Source: Arthrobacter sp. Y81 (lineage in GTDB: Bacteria; Actinomycetota; Actinomycetes; Actinomycetales; Micrococcaceae). From it: 64,000 nucleotides of DNA. A program made the translations under genes and the position numbers. Shown in pieces: positions 53,672 through 62,346 of the stretch. The notes below the pieces were generated by a model, which made no database searches, was not told the origin of the DNA, and saw only the letters and a list, made by a program, of their open reading frames with translations. The first letter of the stretch is position 1, and each line of letters begins with the position of its first letter. The stretch lies in NCBI RefSeq assembly GCF_002929335.1, contig NZ_PJIL01000011.1:1-64000 (forward strand), written 5' to 3'.

Positions 53672-55243
53672 TTACGGCTGCAACTGTCCGTTCGCGGGCG
53701 TGAGCTTCCTCAGGTCCGCTTTCCGGATCTTGCCGCTCGCGGTCCTGGGCATCTCGTCCACGAACACCACCGACTTGGGGATCTTGTAGCGGGCCAGGCG
53801 GCCGTCCAGGTGTGCCCGCAGCTGCTCTTCGCTCAGCTGCGCCCCGTCCCGCAGGAGCACCACGGCCCGCGGCACTTCGCCCCACTTTTCGTCCGGCACA
53901 CCGATTACCGCCACACTGCCGACGGCGTCGAGCTCCGTGATGGCCTGCTCCACCTCGGCCGGATAGATGTTCTCGCCGCCGGAGATGATCATGTCCTTGA
54001 GCCGGTCCGAGATGAAGACGAAGCCGCCGTCATCCTTGTAGCCCATGTCGCCGGACTTGAACCAGCCGTCCCCGGTGTAGGAGTCGGCGGTCGAGTCGGG
54101 CCGGTTCCAGTATTCGTGGATGACGTTGGGGCCCTTGATCTGGATCTCACCCACCGTGCCCGGTTCCGCGGAGCCTTCATCCGGATCAGCCAGGTCGGTT
54201 ATCCGGACGTCCGTGAAGAAGTGCGGCAGTCCGGATGATCCGGCCTTGTCCCGGGACCGTGCCGCCGGCAGCGTGGTGGCACCCGGTGCCGTCTCAGTCA
54301 TCCCGTAGCCGTTCGAGAACCGCAGCCCGCGCTTCTCGTAGGCATCCAGGACGCGCAACGGCACGGCGGACCCGCCGCAGGTCAGCTTGTTCAGGGAGCT
54401 GAGATCCGTGGCGTCCCAGGCGGGATGTTCGCAGAGCATCTGGTAGGTGGTGGGCACCCCGCTGATGGTGGTGGCCCGGTGCCGTTCGATGAGTTGCAGG
54501 GTCCGGAGGGGATCGAATTTGGGCTCCAGGACCACGGTGCCGCCCTTCAGCAACGTGGGCAGGACGCCCATGTCCAGGGACGCCACATGGAACATCGGGG
54601 AGATCATCAGGGCAACGTCCGTGGAGGCGAAGTCGAAATCGACAATCACGTTGATGCAGTTCCAGGTGATGTTGCCGTGCGTCAGCAGGGCGCCCTTGGG
54701 ATGCCCGGTGGTTCCCGAGGTGTAGAGGATCATGGCGCCGTCGTCCAGGCCCACCGGCTCGTCCGGGGCTACCTCGGCGCCGGACGCGACGACGTCCTCA
54801 TAGTCCTCTGCCGCCGTCGTGCCTTCCTCCCGGGTGTCACCGGGGGAACGGTCGACGGCGATCCGCCGGCGCACCGCGGTCCCTGCACCGCCGCGGACCG
54901 CCAGTTCCGACAGGCTATCCGCGTGCACCAGCAGGACGGCATCGCAGTCCTGCAGCTGGAACTGGATTTCGGGCGGGGCCAGCCGTGTATTGAGCGGGAC
55001 GAAGATGGCGCCCAGGGTGCCGCAGGCGAAGAGTGTCTCCAGGAAGGACGGATCATTCTCCCCGAGGTAGGCCACCCGGTCCCCGCGGCCCACGCCGCGG
55101 TCCCGGAAGGCGTTGGCGAGCCGGGCGGAGCGTTCGGCCAGCTGCTCGTAGCTGAGCTCCCGGTCCCCGGCGATGATTGCTGTCTTGTTGCCCGACTTCG
55201 GGCGGCGCCGTTGCAGCCACGAGCCGATGCCAAAATTTTCCAC
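53672..55243 (-). CDS. AMP-dependent acyl-CoA synthetase (acyl/aryl-CoA ligase)
   Basis: The product is 523 residues. The AMP-binding P-loop motif MILYTSGTTGHPKGALLTHGN, the NGYGMTETAPG motif, the GDMGYKDDGG hinge region and the C-terminal lysine in PRTASGKIRKADLRKL are all present. It activates a carboxylic acid as an acyl-AMP and then an acyl-CoA. Its placement with the acyl-CoA dehydrogenase cluster suggests it makes the first CoA intermediate. It is the last gene of the cluster. Confidence 0.93.
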   Translation of the reverse strand: MENFGIGSWLQRRRPKSGNKTAIIAGDRELSYEQLAERSARLANAFRDRGVGRGDRVAYLGENDPSFLETLFACGTLGAIFVPLNTRLAPPEIQFQLQDCDAVLLVHADSLSELAVRGGAGTAVRRRIAVDRSPGDTREEGTTAAEDYEDVVASGAEVAPDEPVGLDDGAMILYTSGTTGHPKGALLTHGNITWNCINVIVDFDFASTDVALMISPMFHVASLDMGVLPTLLKGGTVVLEPKFDPLRTLQLIERHRATTISGVPTTYQMLCEHPAWDATDLSSLNKLTCGGSAVPLRVLDAYEKRGLRFSNGYGMTETAPGATTLPAARSRDKAGSSGLPHFFTDVRITDLADPDEGSAEPGTVGEIQIKGPNVIHEYWNRPDSTADSYTGDGWFKSGDMGYKDDGGFVFISDRLKDMIISGGENIYPAEVEQAITELDAVGSVAVIGVPDEKWGEVPRAVVLLRDGAQLSEEQLRAHLDGRLARYKIPKSVVFVDEMPRTASGKIRKADLRKLTPANGQLQP

Positions 55244-55285
55244 GGCAAATCCTTTCTAATTAGACGGTAGTCCTTGGCGGCCGGA

Positions 55286-56650
55286 TCAGGGCCGGACAGT
55301 CTCGAGATCGTTGTTCTTGGGTTCCCGGGTCAGCAGGATGAAGACGATCGAGACCACCGACATGATGGCCAGGTACCAGACCACGGAACCGGTGTTCTGG
55401 CCGGAATCCTTGAAGATCTGCGCCACGATGCCGGGCGTGAACCCTGCACCGAGCAGCGTTGCCAGCTGGTAGCCCAGCGATGCGCCCGTGTAGCGGGACG
55501 TGGTGCCGAACTGTTCGGAGACGAAGGCCGCCAGCGGGCCGAACAGTGTGGAGTGGATCATCAGGCCCACGGCGAACGCCACGAAGATCAGCATGATGTT
55601 GTTGGAGGACAGCAGCTGGAACATCGGCACGAGGTAGGCGATGAACAGCACGAGCCCGCCCACCATCACCGGCCGCCGGCCCAGCTTGTCCGAGAGCCTG
55701 CCGCCCAGGACCACAAAAACGATGGAGACCAGGGAGGCTGCGGCGTAGGCGTAGAGCACGCCCTGGCGGTCGGCGCCCTTGGAGACGGCGAACGTCACCG
55801 CGAAGGTTGCCAGCACCACCTGCAGGGCGAACCCCGCGGCTCCGGCCAGCATGGTGAAGACCAGCGTCTTGGGGCGGCGGAGCACCTGGAGGAGGGGAAT
55901 CTCACGGCGGGCCGGGGCAGCGCCGCCGGTCCCTGGTGTCCCTTCGGCCTGCTCCCGCTGCTCCTGCTCCAGCGCGGCCTTGAAGATGGGGCTCTCGGAG
56001 ACCTTGAGGCGGACAAACATGCCCACGCCCAGCAGCACGAAGGAGAGGAGGAACGGCACGCGCCAGCCCCAGGCGAGGAACTGGTCGTTCGGCAGTGAAG
56101 AGAACGCTCCCATGATGAACGTGCCCAGCACGGCGCCCGTCGGCGCACCGGCGTTTACGAACGACGCCGCAAAGCCCCGCCGTCCGGACTCCGAATGTTC
56201 CAGCGCCATCAGGGCGGCTCCGCCCCATTCGCCGCCGACGGCGATGCCTTGGAAGACGCGGAGGATTACCAGCATGACGGCGCCCCACGGACCTGCCACG
56301 GATGCACCCGGGACCAGGCCGATCAGGGTGGAGGCCACGCCCATGACCAGCATGGACACGATGAGCATTCCCTTGCGGCCCAGCCTGTCACCGAAGTGGC
56401 CGAAGATGATGCCGCCGAGCGGGCGTGCCACGTAGCCGGCGGCGAAGGTGCCGTAGGCGGCCACGACGCCTACCCAGTCGTCCATTCCGGAGAAGAAGAC
56501 CTTGGGGAAGACTACCGCGGCGGCCGTGGCGTAGAGGAGGAAGTCGTAGTACTCGATGGTGCTGCCCAGATAGCTGGAGGCGATGACCGTGCGCGCTTCC
56601 TTGCGGCGTTCGGCAGTACCCATGGCTTGGAGCTGAGTGAGTCCGGACAT
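55286..56650 (-). CDS. MFS metabolite/proton symporter (MHS family)
   Basis: The product is 454 residues with about twelve membrane segments. Motifs GSTIEYYDFLLYATAAAVVF near the N-terminus and GHFGDRLGRKGMLIVSMLVMG are typical of metabolite:H+ symporters for organic acids such as shikimate, benzoate or dicarboxylates. It should bring the acid substrate of the cluster into the cell. It lies between the MaoC and ligase genes on the same strand. Confidence 0.9.
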   Translation of the reverse strand: MSGLTQLQAMGTAERRKEARTVIASSYLGSTIEYYDFLLYATAAAVVFPKVFFSGMDDWVGVVAAYGTFAAGYVARPLGGIIFGHFGDRLGRKGMLIVSMLVMGVASTLIGLVPGASVAGPWGAVMLVILRVFQGIAVGGEWGGAALMALEHSESGRRGFAASFVNAGAPTGAVLGTFIMGAFSSLPNDQFLAWGWRVPFLLSFVLLGVGMFVRLKVSESPIFKAALEQEQREQAEGTPGTGGAAPARREIPLLQVLRRPKTLVFTMLAGAAGFALQVVLATFAVTFAVSKGADRQGVLYAYAAASLVSIVFVVLGGRLSDKLGRRPVMVGGLVLFIAYLVPMFQLLSSNNIMLIFVAFAVGLMIHSTLFGPLAAFVSEQFGTTSRYTGASLGYQLATLLGAGFTPGIVAQIFKDSGQNTGSVVWYLAIMSVVSIVFILLTREPKNNDLETVRP

Positions 56651-56720
56651 GGCTGTTCCTTAGGACAGAGGGACAAAACGGGATTGGTTACTTGTGGGAG
56701 CGGTGGACCTTTGAAGCGGA

Positions 56721-57176
56721 CTACTTGTAGAAGCGGGCGAGGAATTCGGCCACGACGGCGGGACGTTCCTGGCCTTCAATCTGGATGGTGTTGGCAACCT
56801 TGATCTGGGCGCCGCCCTTGACCTCGGTGACTTCGGCTATGGTGGCCTGCATGCGGATCCGCGAGCCCACCTTCACCGGCGAGGTGAAACGGACCTTGTC
56901 CAGGCCGTAGTTCACCTTGGTGGTGACGCCGTCGACGTCGAACAGCTCGCCCCAGAACGGGATGATGAGCGAGAGCGTGAGGAAGCCGTGGGCGATCGGG
57001 GCGCCGAACGGACCGTCCTTGGCGCGTTCCGGGTCCACGTGGATCCACTGGTCATCGCCGGTGGCGTCGGCGAATTTGTTGATCTGTTCCTGGGTGATTT
57101 CGCGGTATTCGGTCACGCCGAGGTCGGTTCCGGCGAGCGTGAGCAGTTTGTCGAAGTCGACGACGAGATTGGGCAT
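56721..57176 (-). CDS. MaoC-like enoyl-CoA hydratase
   Basis: The product is 151 residues, a single hot-dog domain. The MaoC motif DATGDDQWIHVDPERAKDGPF-type region includes the catalytic Asp and His, and GAPIAHGFLTLSL the conserved Gly-rich loop. It adds water to an enoyl-CoA made by the dehydrogenase encoded next to it. Confidence 0.9.
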   Translation of the reverse strand: MPNLVVDFDKLLTLAGTDLGVTEYREITQEQINKFADATGDDQWIHVDPERAKDGPFGAPIAHGFLTLSLIIPFWGELFDVDGVTTKVNYGLDKVRFTSPVKVGSRIRMQATIAEVTEVKGGAQIKVANTIQIEGQERPAVVAEFLARFYK

Positions 57177-57279
57177 CTTTGCCTCCTGTTGTGGGTTTTT
57201 GGAGTTGCGGAAGTACGACGGCGGTGCGGTGCTGCCGCCGTCGGGGTTCAGTTGTGGTTCGGTTTCAGTCAGTGCTGCG

Positions 57280-58497
57280 TCAGCGGGCGAAGGCGCTTTC
57301 GCCGGTGAGGGCGCGGCCCACGATGAGGGCGTTGATTTCGTGGGTGCCTTCGTAGGAGTAGACGGCTTCGGCGTCGGCGTGGAACCTGGCGACGTCGGCT
57401 TCGAGGGTGATGCCGTTGCCGCCCACCACTTCGCGGGCCAGGGCCACGGTTTCGCGCATCAGCAGGGATGTCTGCATTTTTGCCAGGGCGGAGTCCTGGT
57501 CGCGGTAGATGCCCTTGGCCTGCTGTTCGGTGAGCCGGACCACCAGGGACAGGGAGGCCGTGACGTTGCCGAGCATCCGGGCGAGTTTTTCCTGGACCAG
57601 CTGGAAGGATCCCAGCGGGCGGCCGAACTGCCGGCGTTCCGTGACGTACCGCAGGGCGGCTTCGAACGCGCCGGCCTGGATGCCGGTGGCGATCCAGGCG
57701 ACGTCCGATCGCATGGCCCGGAGCATCGCGGCCACGTCCTTGAAGGAGTTCACGTTGTGCAGGCGCCTGGACTCGGGAACCCGGACGCCGCCGAGGGTGA
57801 TGTGGGCGTTCTGCATCATCCTCAGTGCTGTCTTGCCGTGGATCTTCTCCAGCGTCACGCCGTCCGCCTGCCGGTCAACCAGGAAGGCCTTGACCTGCCC
57901 GTCGGCCACGTCGCGGGCGAACACCGCGAGCACGTCGGCCGTGGCGGCTCCCCCGATCCAGCGCTTGGCGCCGTCCAGGATCCAGGAGTCCCCCTCGCGG
58001 CGGGCGCTGGTGGAGAGCCCGCCGGCGATGTCCGAACCAGAGTCAGGTTCGGTGAGCGAGAAGACGCCTTTGAGCGAGAAGTCGATGACCTTCGGCATCC
58101 ATTCGGCCTGCTGCTCCGACGAAGCGCCCACGCGGATGGCTGTCCGAAACAGCCCGGCCTGCGCGGTGTACCAGGTGGCCAGCGACGCGTCGGTGCGGGC
58201 CAGCTCGAAAATCCGGAAGCCCTGGTAGATGCCTCTGGCCGCCCCGCGGTCCGGACCCGCTCCTGTGAGGTCACCGGGCTCCATCAGGTCCAGGTCGATC
58301 AGCGGCTGCGCGAGCTGGGTGGGGAACTCGCCCCGCTCCCAGTACTCGGCAAGCAGGGGCTTCGCCTCCCGGTCCAGGAAGCTCCGCAGCCGTCCCAGCA
58401 CGCGGCGTTCCGCCTCGGTGAGGAGGGACTCGGCGTCGTAATAGTCGCAGACGCCGTAGAGGCGGGCCGCCGCCACGGTCTCCGTATCGAGGCTCAT
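57280..58497 (-). CDS. Acyl-CoA dehydrogenase (glutaryl-CoA dehydrogenase-like)
   Basis: The product is 405 residues from ATG 58497, one base after the amidohydrolase stop. The FAD/substrate motif FSLTEPDSGSDIAG, the RQFGRPLGSFQLVQEKLARM helix and the C-terminal catalytic-base region YSYEGTHEINALIVGRALTG are typical of this family. The frame stays open upstream to 58962, but that stretch is Arg/Ser/Pro-rich shadow of the amidohydrolase gene. It introduces a double bond, or dehydrogenates and decarboxylates if it is a true glutaryl-CoA type. Confidence 0.92.
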   Translation of the reverse strand: MSLDTETVAAARLYGVCDYYDAESLLTEAERRVLGRLRSFLDREAKPLLAEYWERGEFPTQLAQPLIDLDLMEPGDLTGAGPDRGAARGIYQGFRIFELARTDASLATWYTAQAGLFRTAIRVGASSEQQAEWMPKVIDFSLKGVFSLTEPDSGSDIAGGLSTSARREGDSWILDGAKRWIGGAATADVLAVFARDVADGQVKAFLVDRQADGVTLEKIHGKTALRMMQNAHITLGGVRVPESRRLHNVNSFKDVAAMLRAMRSDVAWIATGIQAGAFEAALRYVTERRQFGRPLGSFQLVQEKLARMLGNVTASLSLVVRLTEQQAKGIYRDQDSALAKMQTSLLMRETVALAREVVGGNGITLEADVARFHADAEAVYSYEGTHEINALIVGRALTGESAFAR

Positions 58498-58498
58498 C

Positions 58499-59392
58499 TC
58501 AGCCGTCCAGTCCGAGCAGGCGCACGGCGTTGTGCTTGAGGATTTTCGGCCGGACCTCGTCCTTGAGCGGAAGGTCCGCGAACGCGGCCAGCCATTTCTG
58601 CGGCGTGATGAGCGGGAAATCCGTGCCGAACAGGACTTTGTCCTGCAGCACGGAATTGGACATCCGCACCAGCGACTCCGGGAAGTACTTGGGCGACCAG
58701 CCGGAGAGGTCGATGAACACGTTGGCCTTGTGCGTGGCGATGGAGTTGGCCTCGTCCTGCCACGGCACGGAGGGGTGCGCCATGATGATCTGCAGTTCCG
58801 GGAAATCCGCTGCCACGGCGTCGAGCAGGAGCGGGTTGGAGTAGGCCAGCTTGATGCCGTACCCGCCCGGAAGACCGGCGCCCATGCCGTTCTGGCCGGT
58901 GTGGAAGATGGCCGGCAGGCCCAGCTCCTGAAGCGTCTCCCACAGCGGATAGAACTGTTCATCGGAGGGGTCGAAGCCCTGCAGGCTGGGGTGGAACTTG
59001 AAGCCGCGGGCGCCCAGGTCGATGGCCTGGCGTTTGGCCCCCTGGATGGCTTCGGCGCCGGTGCGCGGATCGACGCTGCCGAACGGGATCAGCACGTCGT
59101 TGTTCCGGGCCGCGCCTGCGATCAGGTCCTCGATGCTGTTGGGCTCGTGCTTCAGTTGGGTGCGGGCGTCCACGGTGAACACGACGGCGGCCATGTTCAG
59201 TTCGCGGTATACCTCGGCAATGCGGTCCAGCGACGGGGTGCGGTCCTCGGACTTGAAGTACTTGGCGGAAGCCTCGGTGAGGGCCGGCGGCAAGGACTCG
59301 TGGCCGTGGCCGTCCACTTCGAGGTGGACGTGCATGTCGATCGCGTAGAGCTTCGAGGCGTCAATGCCGAGCTCGTAGCGGGCAGCAGCCAT
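58499..59392 (-). CDS. Amidohydrolase-2 family protein
   Basis: The product is 297 residues with a TIM-barrel amidohydrolase pattern. The metal motif is AIDMHVHLEVDG (His-x-His), with GFKFHPSLQGFDP, IMAHPSVPW and GTDFPLITPQ carrying the other metal ligands. The family holds decarboxylases (ACMSD, gamma-resorcylate) and C-C or C-O hydrolases, so the reaction is unknown. It lies between the SDR and the acyl-CoA dehydrogenase genes with 2-base and 1-base gaps, so it is part of the same pathway. Confidence 0.85.
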   Translation of the reverse strand: MAAARYELGIDASKLYAIDMHVHLEVDGHGHESLPPALTEASAKYFKSEDRTPSLDRIAEVYRELNMAAVVFTVDARTQLKHEPNSIEDLIAGAARNNDVLIPFGSVDPRTGAEAIQGAKRQAIDLGARGFKFHPSLQGFDPSDEQFYPLWETLQELGLPAIFHTGQNGMGAGLPGGYGIKLAYSNPLLLDAVAADFPELQIIMAHPSVPWQDEANSIATHKANVFIDLSGWSPKYFPESLVRMSNSVLQDKVLFGTDFPLITPQKWLAAFADLPLKDEVRPKILKHNAVRLLGLDG

Positions 59393-59394
59393 GG

Positions 59395-60357
59395 CTAGCC
59401 GACCTTCGCAGGCAGTGGCTGGTTCTGCGCAGGACGTGCTTCCGGCTGCAGTTCTTCGGGCAGCGGGAGGAATTCCTCGCCCACGGACTGCAGCTTGCCG
59501 CCGAAGAGCGGGCCGAAGTTCGCCACGAGGTCCTTGTAGCGCCAGCCACCCTCGCGGTATTCGGTGGCCGCGGCCTCGGGGTGGGTCCAGAGCTGCAGCC
59601 GGTCGCCGCCGGCGCCGATGGCCTGGCCCGTGATACCGGCCGCCTCATCGGAGGCGAGGAAGGCAACCAGTCCGGAGACGTCGTCGGCCGTTCCGAAACC
59701 GAGCCCGTGGCGGAAGAAGGCCGGCATGGACTCGCCGCGCTCGTCTGCTTCCACGGCTTTTTGGAAGTAGGGGACGGTCTTGGTCATGGCCGTGGCGGCC
59801 ACCGGGATGACGGCGTTGGCGGTCACGCCGGCCTTCTTCATTTCCAGCGCCCAGGTGCGGACCATACCCACGATGCCGGCCTTGGCGGCGGCGTAGTTGG
59901 TCTGGCCGAAGTTTCCGCGCTGCCCGGTGGGCGAGCCGATGGTGATGATCCGGCCGGCGATGCCGTTCTCCTTGAAGTAGGCGAACGCTTCCCGGACGCA
60001 CGTGAAGGTGCCGCGGAGGTGGACGTTGATGACGGCGTCAAAGTCCTCGTCGGTCATCTTCAGCAGGCTCTTGTCCCGCAGGATGCCCGCGTTGGTGACC
60101 AGGATGTCCAGGCGGCCGAACTCCGTGACGGCTGCCTGCACCAGCTGTTTGGCAACCTCCGTATTTCCGACGGGAGCAACGACGGCGGCGGCCTTCCCGC
60201 CGTCGGCCTCGATGGTCCGGACTGCTTCCGCAGCCACCTCGGCGTCGACGTCGTTGATGACGACGGCGGCACCCTGGCGGGCGAGTTCCCGGGCGTAGGC
60301 CAGGCCCAGGCCCCGACCGCTTCCGGTGACGATTGCTACTTTGCCTGACAGGCTCAT
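59395..60357 (-). CDS. Short-chain dehydrogenase/reductase, 3-hydroxyacyl-CoA dehydrogenase-like
   Basis: The product is 320 residues. The nucleotide motif is VTGSGRGLGLAYARELARQG and the catalytic residues are Ser in IGSPTGQRGNFGQTNYAAAK with the YxxxK pair. The C-terminal extension (about 255-320) is found in hydroxysteroid or peroxisomal-type beta-oxidation SDRs. It should oxidise the hydroxyacyl-CoA made by MaoC. It is the first gene of the cluster, divergent from a MarR gene with an operator between. Confidence 0.9.
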   Translation of the reverse strand: MSLSGKVAIVTGSGRGLGLAYARELARQGAAVVINDVDAEVAAEAVRTIEADGGKAAAVVAPVGNTEVAKQLVQAAVTEFGRLDILVTNAGILRDKSLLKMTDEDFDAVINVHLRGTFTCVREAFAYFKENGIAGRIITIGSPTGQRGNFGQTNYAAAKAGIVGMVRTWALEMKKAGVTANAVIPVAATAMTKTVPYFQKAVEADERGESMPAFFRHGLGFGTADDVSGLVAFLASDEAAGITGQAIGAGGDRLQLWTHPEAAATEYREGGWRYKDLVANFGPLFGGKLQSVGEEFLPLPEELQPEARPAQNQPLPAKVG

Positions 60358-60417
60358 GGCTGCTCCTTTGCTAGCTGACCTTGTGCATCCCGGCCGTCGG
60401 CATGGGATGCTGTTCTG

Positions 60418-60437
60418 TATCCATGAAAATATGGATA
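60418..60437. promoter_or_regulatory. MarR-type operator between the SDR and MarR genes
   Basis: TATCCAT, six bases and ATGGATA form a perfect inverted repeat 61 bases before the SDR start and 46 before the MarR start. A second, shorter repeat GTTGA-N5-TCAAC follows at 60438-60452. Confidence 0.7.
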
Positions 60438-60482
60438 GTTGAAAATGTCAACGATTTATTTTGAGGATTATTGGAGTTGGCC

Positions 60483-60968
60483 ATGACGATCGAGACACAG
60501 GGCGGTCAGCGGACCGGACAGGGGCACAAGCTTGTGGCCGCGTCCATCAGCCAGGACCTGGGCTTCCTGCTGGCCAAGCTGCATGCCGCGGGGTCCGTGC
60601 TGAACAACAGGGCATTGGCCGAGTTCGACCTCAAAGAACGTTCCTACTCGGTCCTGATCCTGGCAAACAGCGGACTGGAGCCGACGCAGCGCGAAATGGC
60701 GGACTTCCTCAGCCTGGATCCCAGCCAGATTGTGGCCCTGGTGGATGAGCTGGAAAAGCGCGGGCTTGTGGTGAGGGCGCCCGGCAAGCAGGACCGCCGC
60801 GCGAAGACCGTAACGGCCACCGCCAAGGGAGGAAAGCTGCTCGATGAGGCCGGCGAGGCTGCCCGAAGGGCTGAAGCGGAAGTGCTCGACGGCCTGGCGG
60901 CGGAGGAATCGGCCCAGCTCAAGGCCCTGCTCCGCAAGGCACTGTGGGGTGCCGGCCCGCCTGAATGA
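60483..60968 (+). CDS. MarR family regulator of the acyl-CoA cluster
   Basis: The product is 161 residues from ATG 60483, with TTGGAG eight bases upstream. The winged helix is visible in REMADFLSLDPSQIVALVDELEKRGLVVRAPGKQDRRAKTVTATAKG. It is divergent from the SDR gene, with a palindrome between them, and probably senses a CoA thioester or acid of the pathway. Confidence 0.9.
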   Translation: MTIETQGGQRTGQGHKLVAASISQDLGFLLAKLHAAGSVLNNRALAEFDLKERSYSVLILANSGLEPTQREMADFLSLDPSQIVALVDELEKRGLVVRAPGKQDRRAKTVTATAKGGKLLDEAGEAARRAEAEVLDGLAAEESAQLKALLRKALWGAGPPE

Positions 60969-61105
60969 GGCCGCTAACCCGGAACCGGAATACCGGCGTC
61001 GCAGTCTGCAACGCACGGCATTCCGCGGGCGTGAGGAACCACCACCGGGAGTCCCGCTCTGGACAAAAAGCGCGCCGGTCGGAAGGGCCGACGGCGACTG
61101 GGGAC

Positions 61106-61129
61106 AGCCCGGGTCTCAGCGGGCTTTTT
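61106..61129 (+). terminator. Rho-independent terminator
   Basis: AGCCCG and CGGGCT pair around an 8-base loop and are followed by a run of T. It lies downstream of the MarR gene. Confidence 0.7.
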
Positions 61130-61208
61130 CGCCGCCGGCCCCATAACAATTTTAGGAGATTCCACCCCGCCGCGGGCGAGTGGACGCTACCCGTTTTCTC
61201 CGGTTCGC

Positions 61209-61493
61209 TTAGGCGGACTCGGTTCCGCCCACGCGCCCCTCGGCACGGGCGGAACGGCGGTTCCGGAGCCAGCGGCGGAGGAGGTCAACCATGGCCAGAA
61301 GTCCTGCCAGGGGCGAAAGAACCGCTGCGGCGTAGACGAAGAGCAGCCACGTGAGCGTGGCGATGGGGGGCTGGTTGGTGCTGAGGAGTGACAGGCCGCC
61401 GAAGAGGGCCACCGTCCAAAAAATCACAACGCCGAAGAGCACCGCCGCAGCAGGGAAATACTCGTTCGTCACAACGGTCATCACAGTATTCAA
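61209..61493 (-). CDS. Small membrane protein with a TTG start
   Basis: The product is 94 residues with two hydrophobic segments (about 14-37 and 43-68) and a basic C-terminal tail (RRWLRNRRSARAEGR). AGGAGG lies seven bases before a TTG at 61493, while the first ATG at 61481 is too far away, so translation should start with TTG. No family is recognised. Confidence 0.7.
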   Translation of the reverse strand: MNTVMTVVTNEYFPAAAVLFGVVIFWTVALFGGLSLLSTNQPPIATLTWLLFVYAAAVLSPLAGLLAMVDLLRRWLRNRRSARAEGRVGGTESA

Positions 61494-61694
61494 TGCTCTT
61501 CCTCCTGACTGGTTTGGCGCCGGAAATCACCGCGTCAATCTCAGTATGGGGGCAGCGAAACCCGGAACCCGGCAGGACGCAGAAACCGTGACGAAAATAA
61601 CCTCGGCCCCGCTTTCCGCGGTGGTCTCCGTCCCCGCGATAACTACTGGACGCTCAGCCGGTCCTGGACCGCCGAGTGGTGGCATGATGGGCGC

Positions 61695-62291
61695 ATGAGC
61701 CGAGTCACGTGCGATCTGACCGTCTCCCTCGACGGATTCCTCGCCGGCCCGAACCAAAGCCTGGCGGAGCCCCTGGGCGAGGGCGGAGAGCTCCTGCACA
61801 GGTGGATGTTCGAAGAACCCGAGGCCAACGCCGCCGCGATAGAAGGCATCCTCGCGGCGGGTGCGTACATCATGGGACGGAACATGTTCGCAGGGCCCGG
61901 ACCCGGGACGTGGGACGCGGACTGGCGAGGATGGTGGGGTGAGGAGCCGCCATATCACGCACCGGTGTTCGTCCTTACGCACCAGGCACGCGAGCCCCTG
62001 GAGATGCAGGGCGGCACCACGTTCAACTTCGTGTCCGATGGGATCGAATCGGCGCTGGCCCGGGCCCGGGAGGCCGCCGGCAGCAAGGACGTGGCCATTG
62101 CCGGCGGAGCACAGACTGTCCAGCAATACCTCTCGGCAGGGCTGATCGACGAGCTGCGGCTCCACACTTCGCCCATGATCCTGGGAGGGGGCGAAAGGCT
62201 GCTCGACGACGTGGGGAACCTCAAGCTTGAGCCGACGGAAGTGAGCGGTACCAGCCTCGTCACCCACGTGCGCTATCGGGTGATCCACTAA
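61695..62291 (+). CDS. Dihydrofolate reductase/RibD C-terminal family protein
   Basis: The product is 198 residues. The N-terminal DLTVSLDGFLAGPN, MGRNMF and the C-terminal IAGGAQTVQQYLSAGLIDELRLHTSPMILGGGERLL motifs fit the RibD_C/DHFR-like fold that binds NADPH. The exact reductase substrate is unknown. A second member of the same family lies at the right edge of the window. Confidence 0.87.
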   Translation: MSRVTCDLTVSLDGFLAGPNQSLAEPLGEGGELLHRWMFEEPEANAAAIEGILAAGAYIMGRNMFAGPGPGTWDADWRGWWGEEPPYHAPVFVLTHQAREPLEMQGGTTFNFVSDGIESALARAREAAGSKDVAIAGGAQTVQQYLSAGLIDELRLHTSPMILGGGERLLDDVGNLKLEPTEVSGTSLVTHVRYRVIH

Positions 62292-62346
62292 AAAGCTGGC
62301 GCTCAAGGCCCCCCTTCCGTTGGGCGATGCACCATAGGATGGGACT

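Noticed and set aside
58498..58962. N-terminal extension of the acyl-CoA dehydrogenase frame
   Set aside because: The added peptide is Arg/Ser/Pro-rich and lies over the coding region of the amidohydrolase; the family start is at 58497.
60969..61208. Coding frame downstream of the MarR gene
   Set aside because: The possible peptides are Arg/Ser-rich without a ribosome site; the region holds a terminator hairpin.
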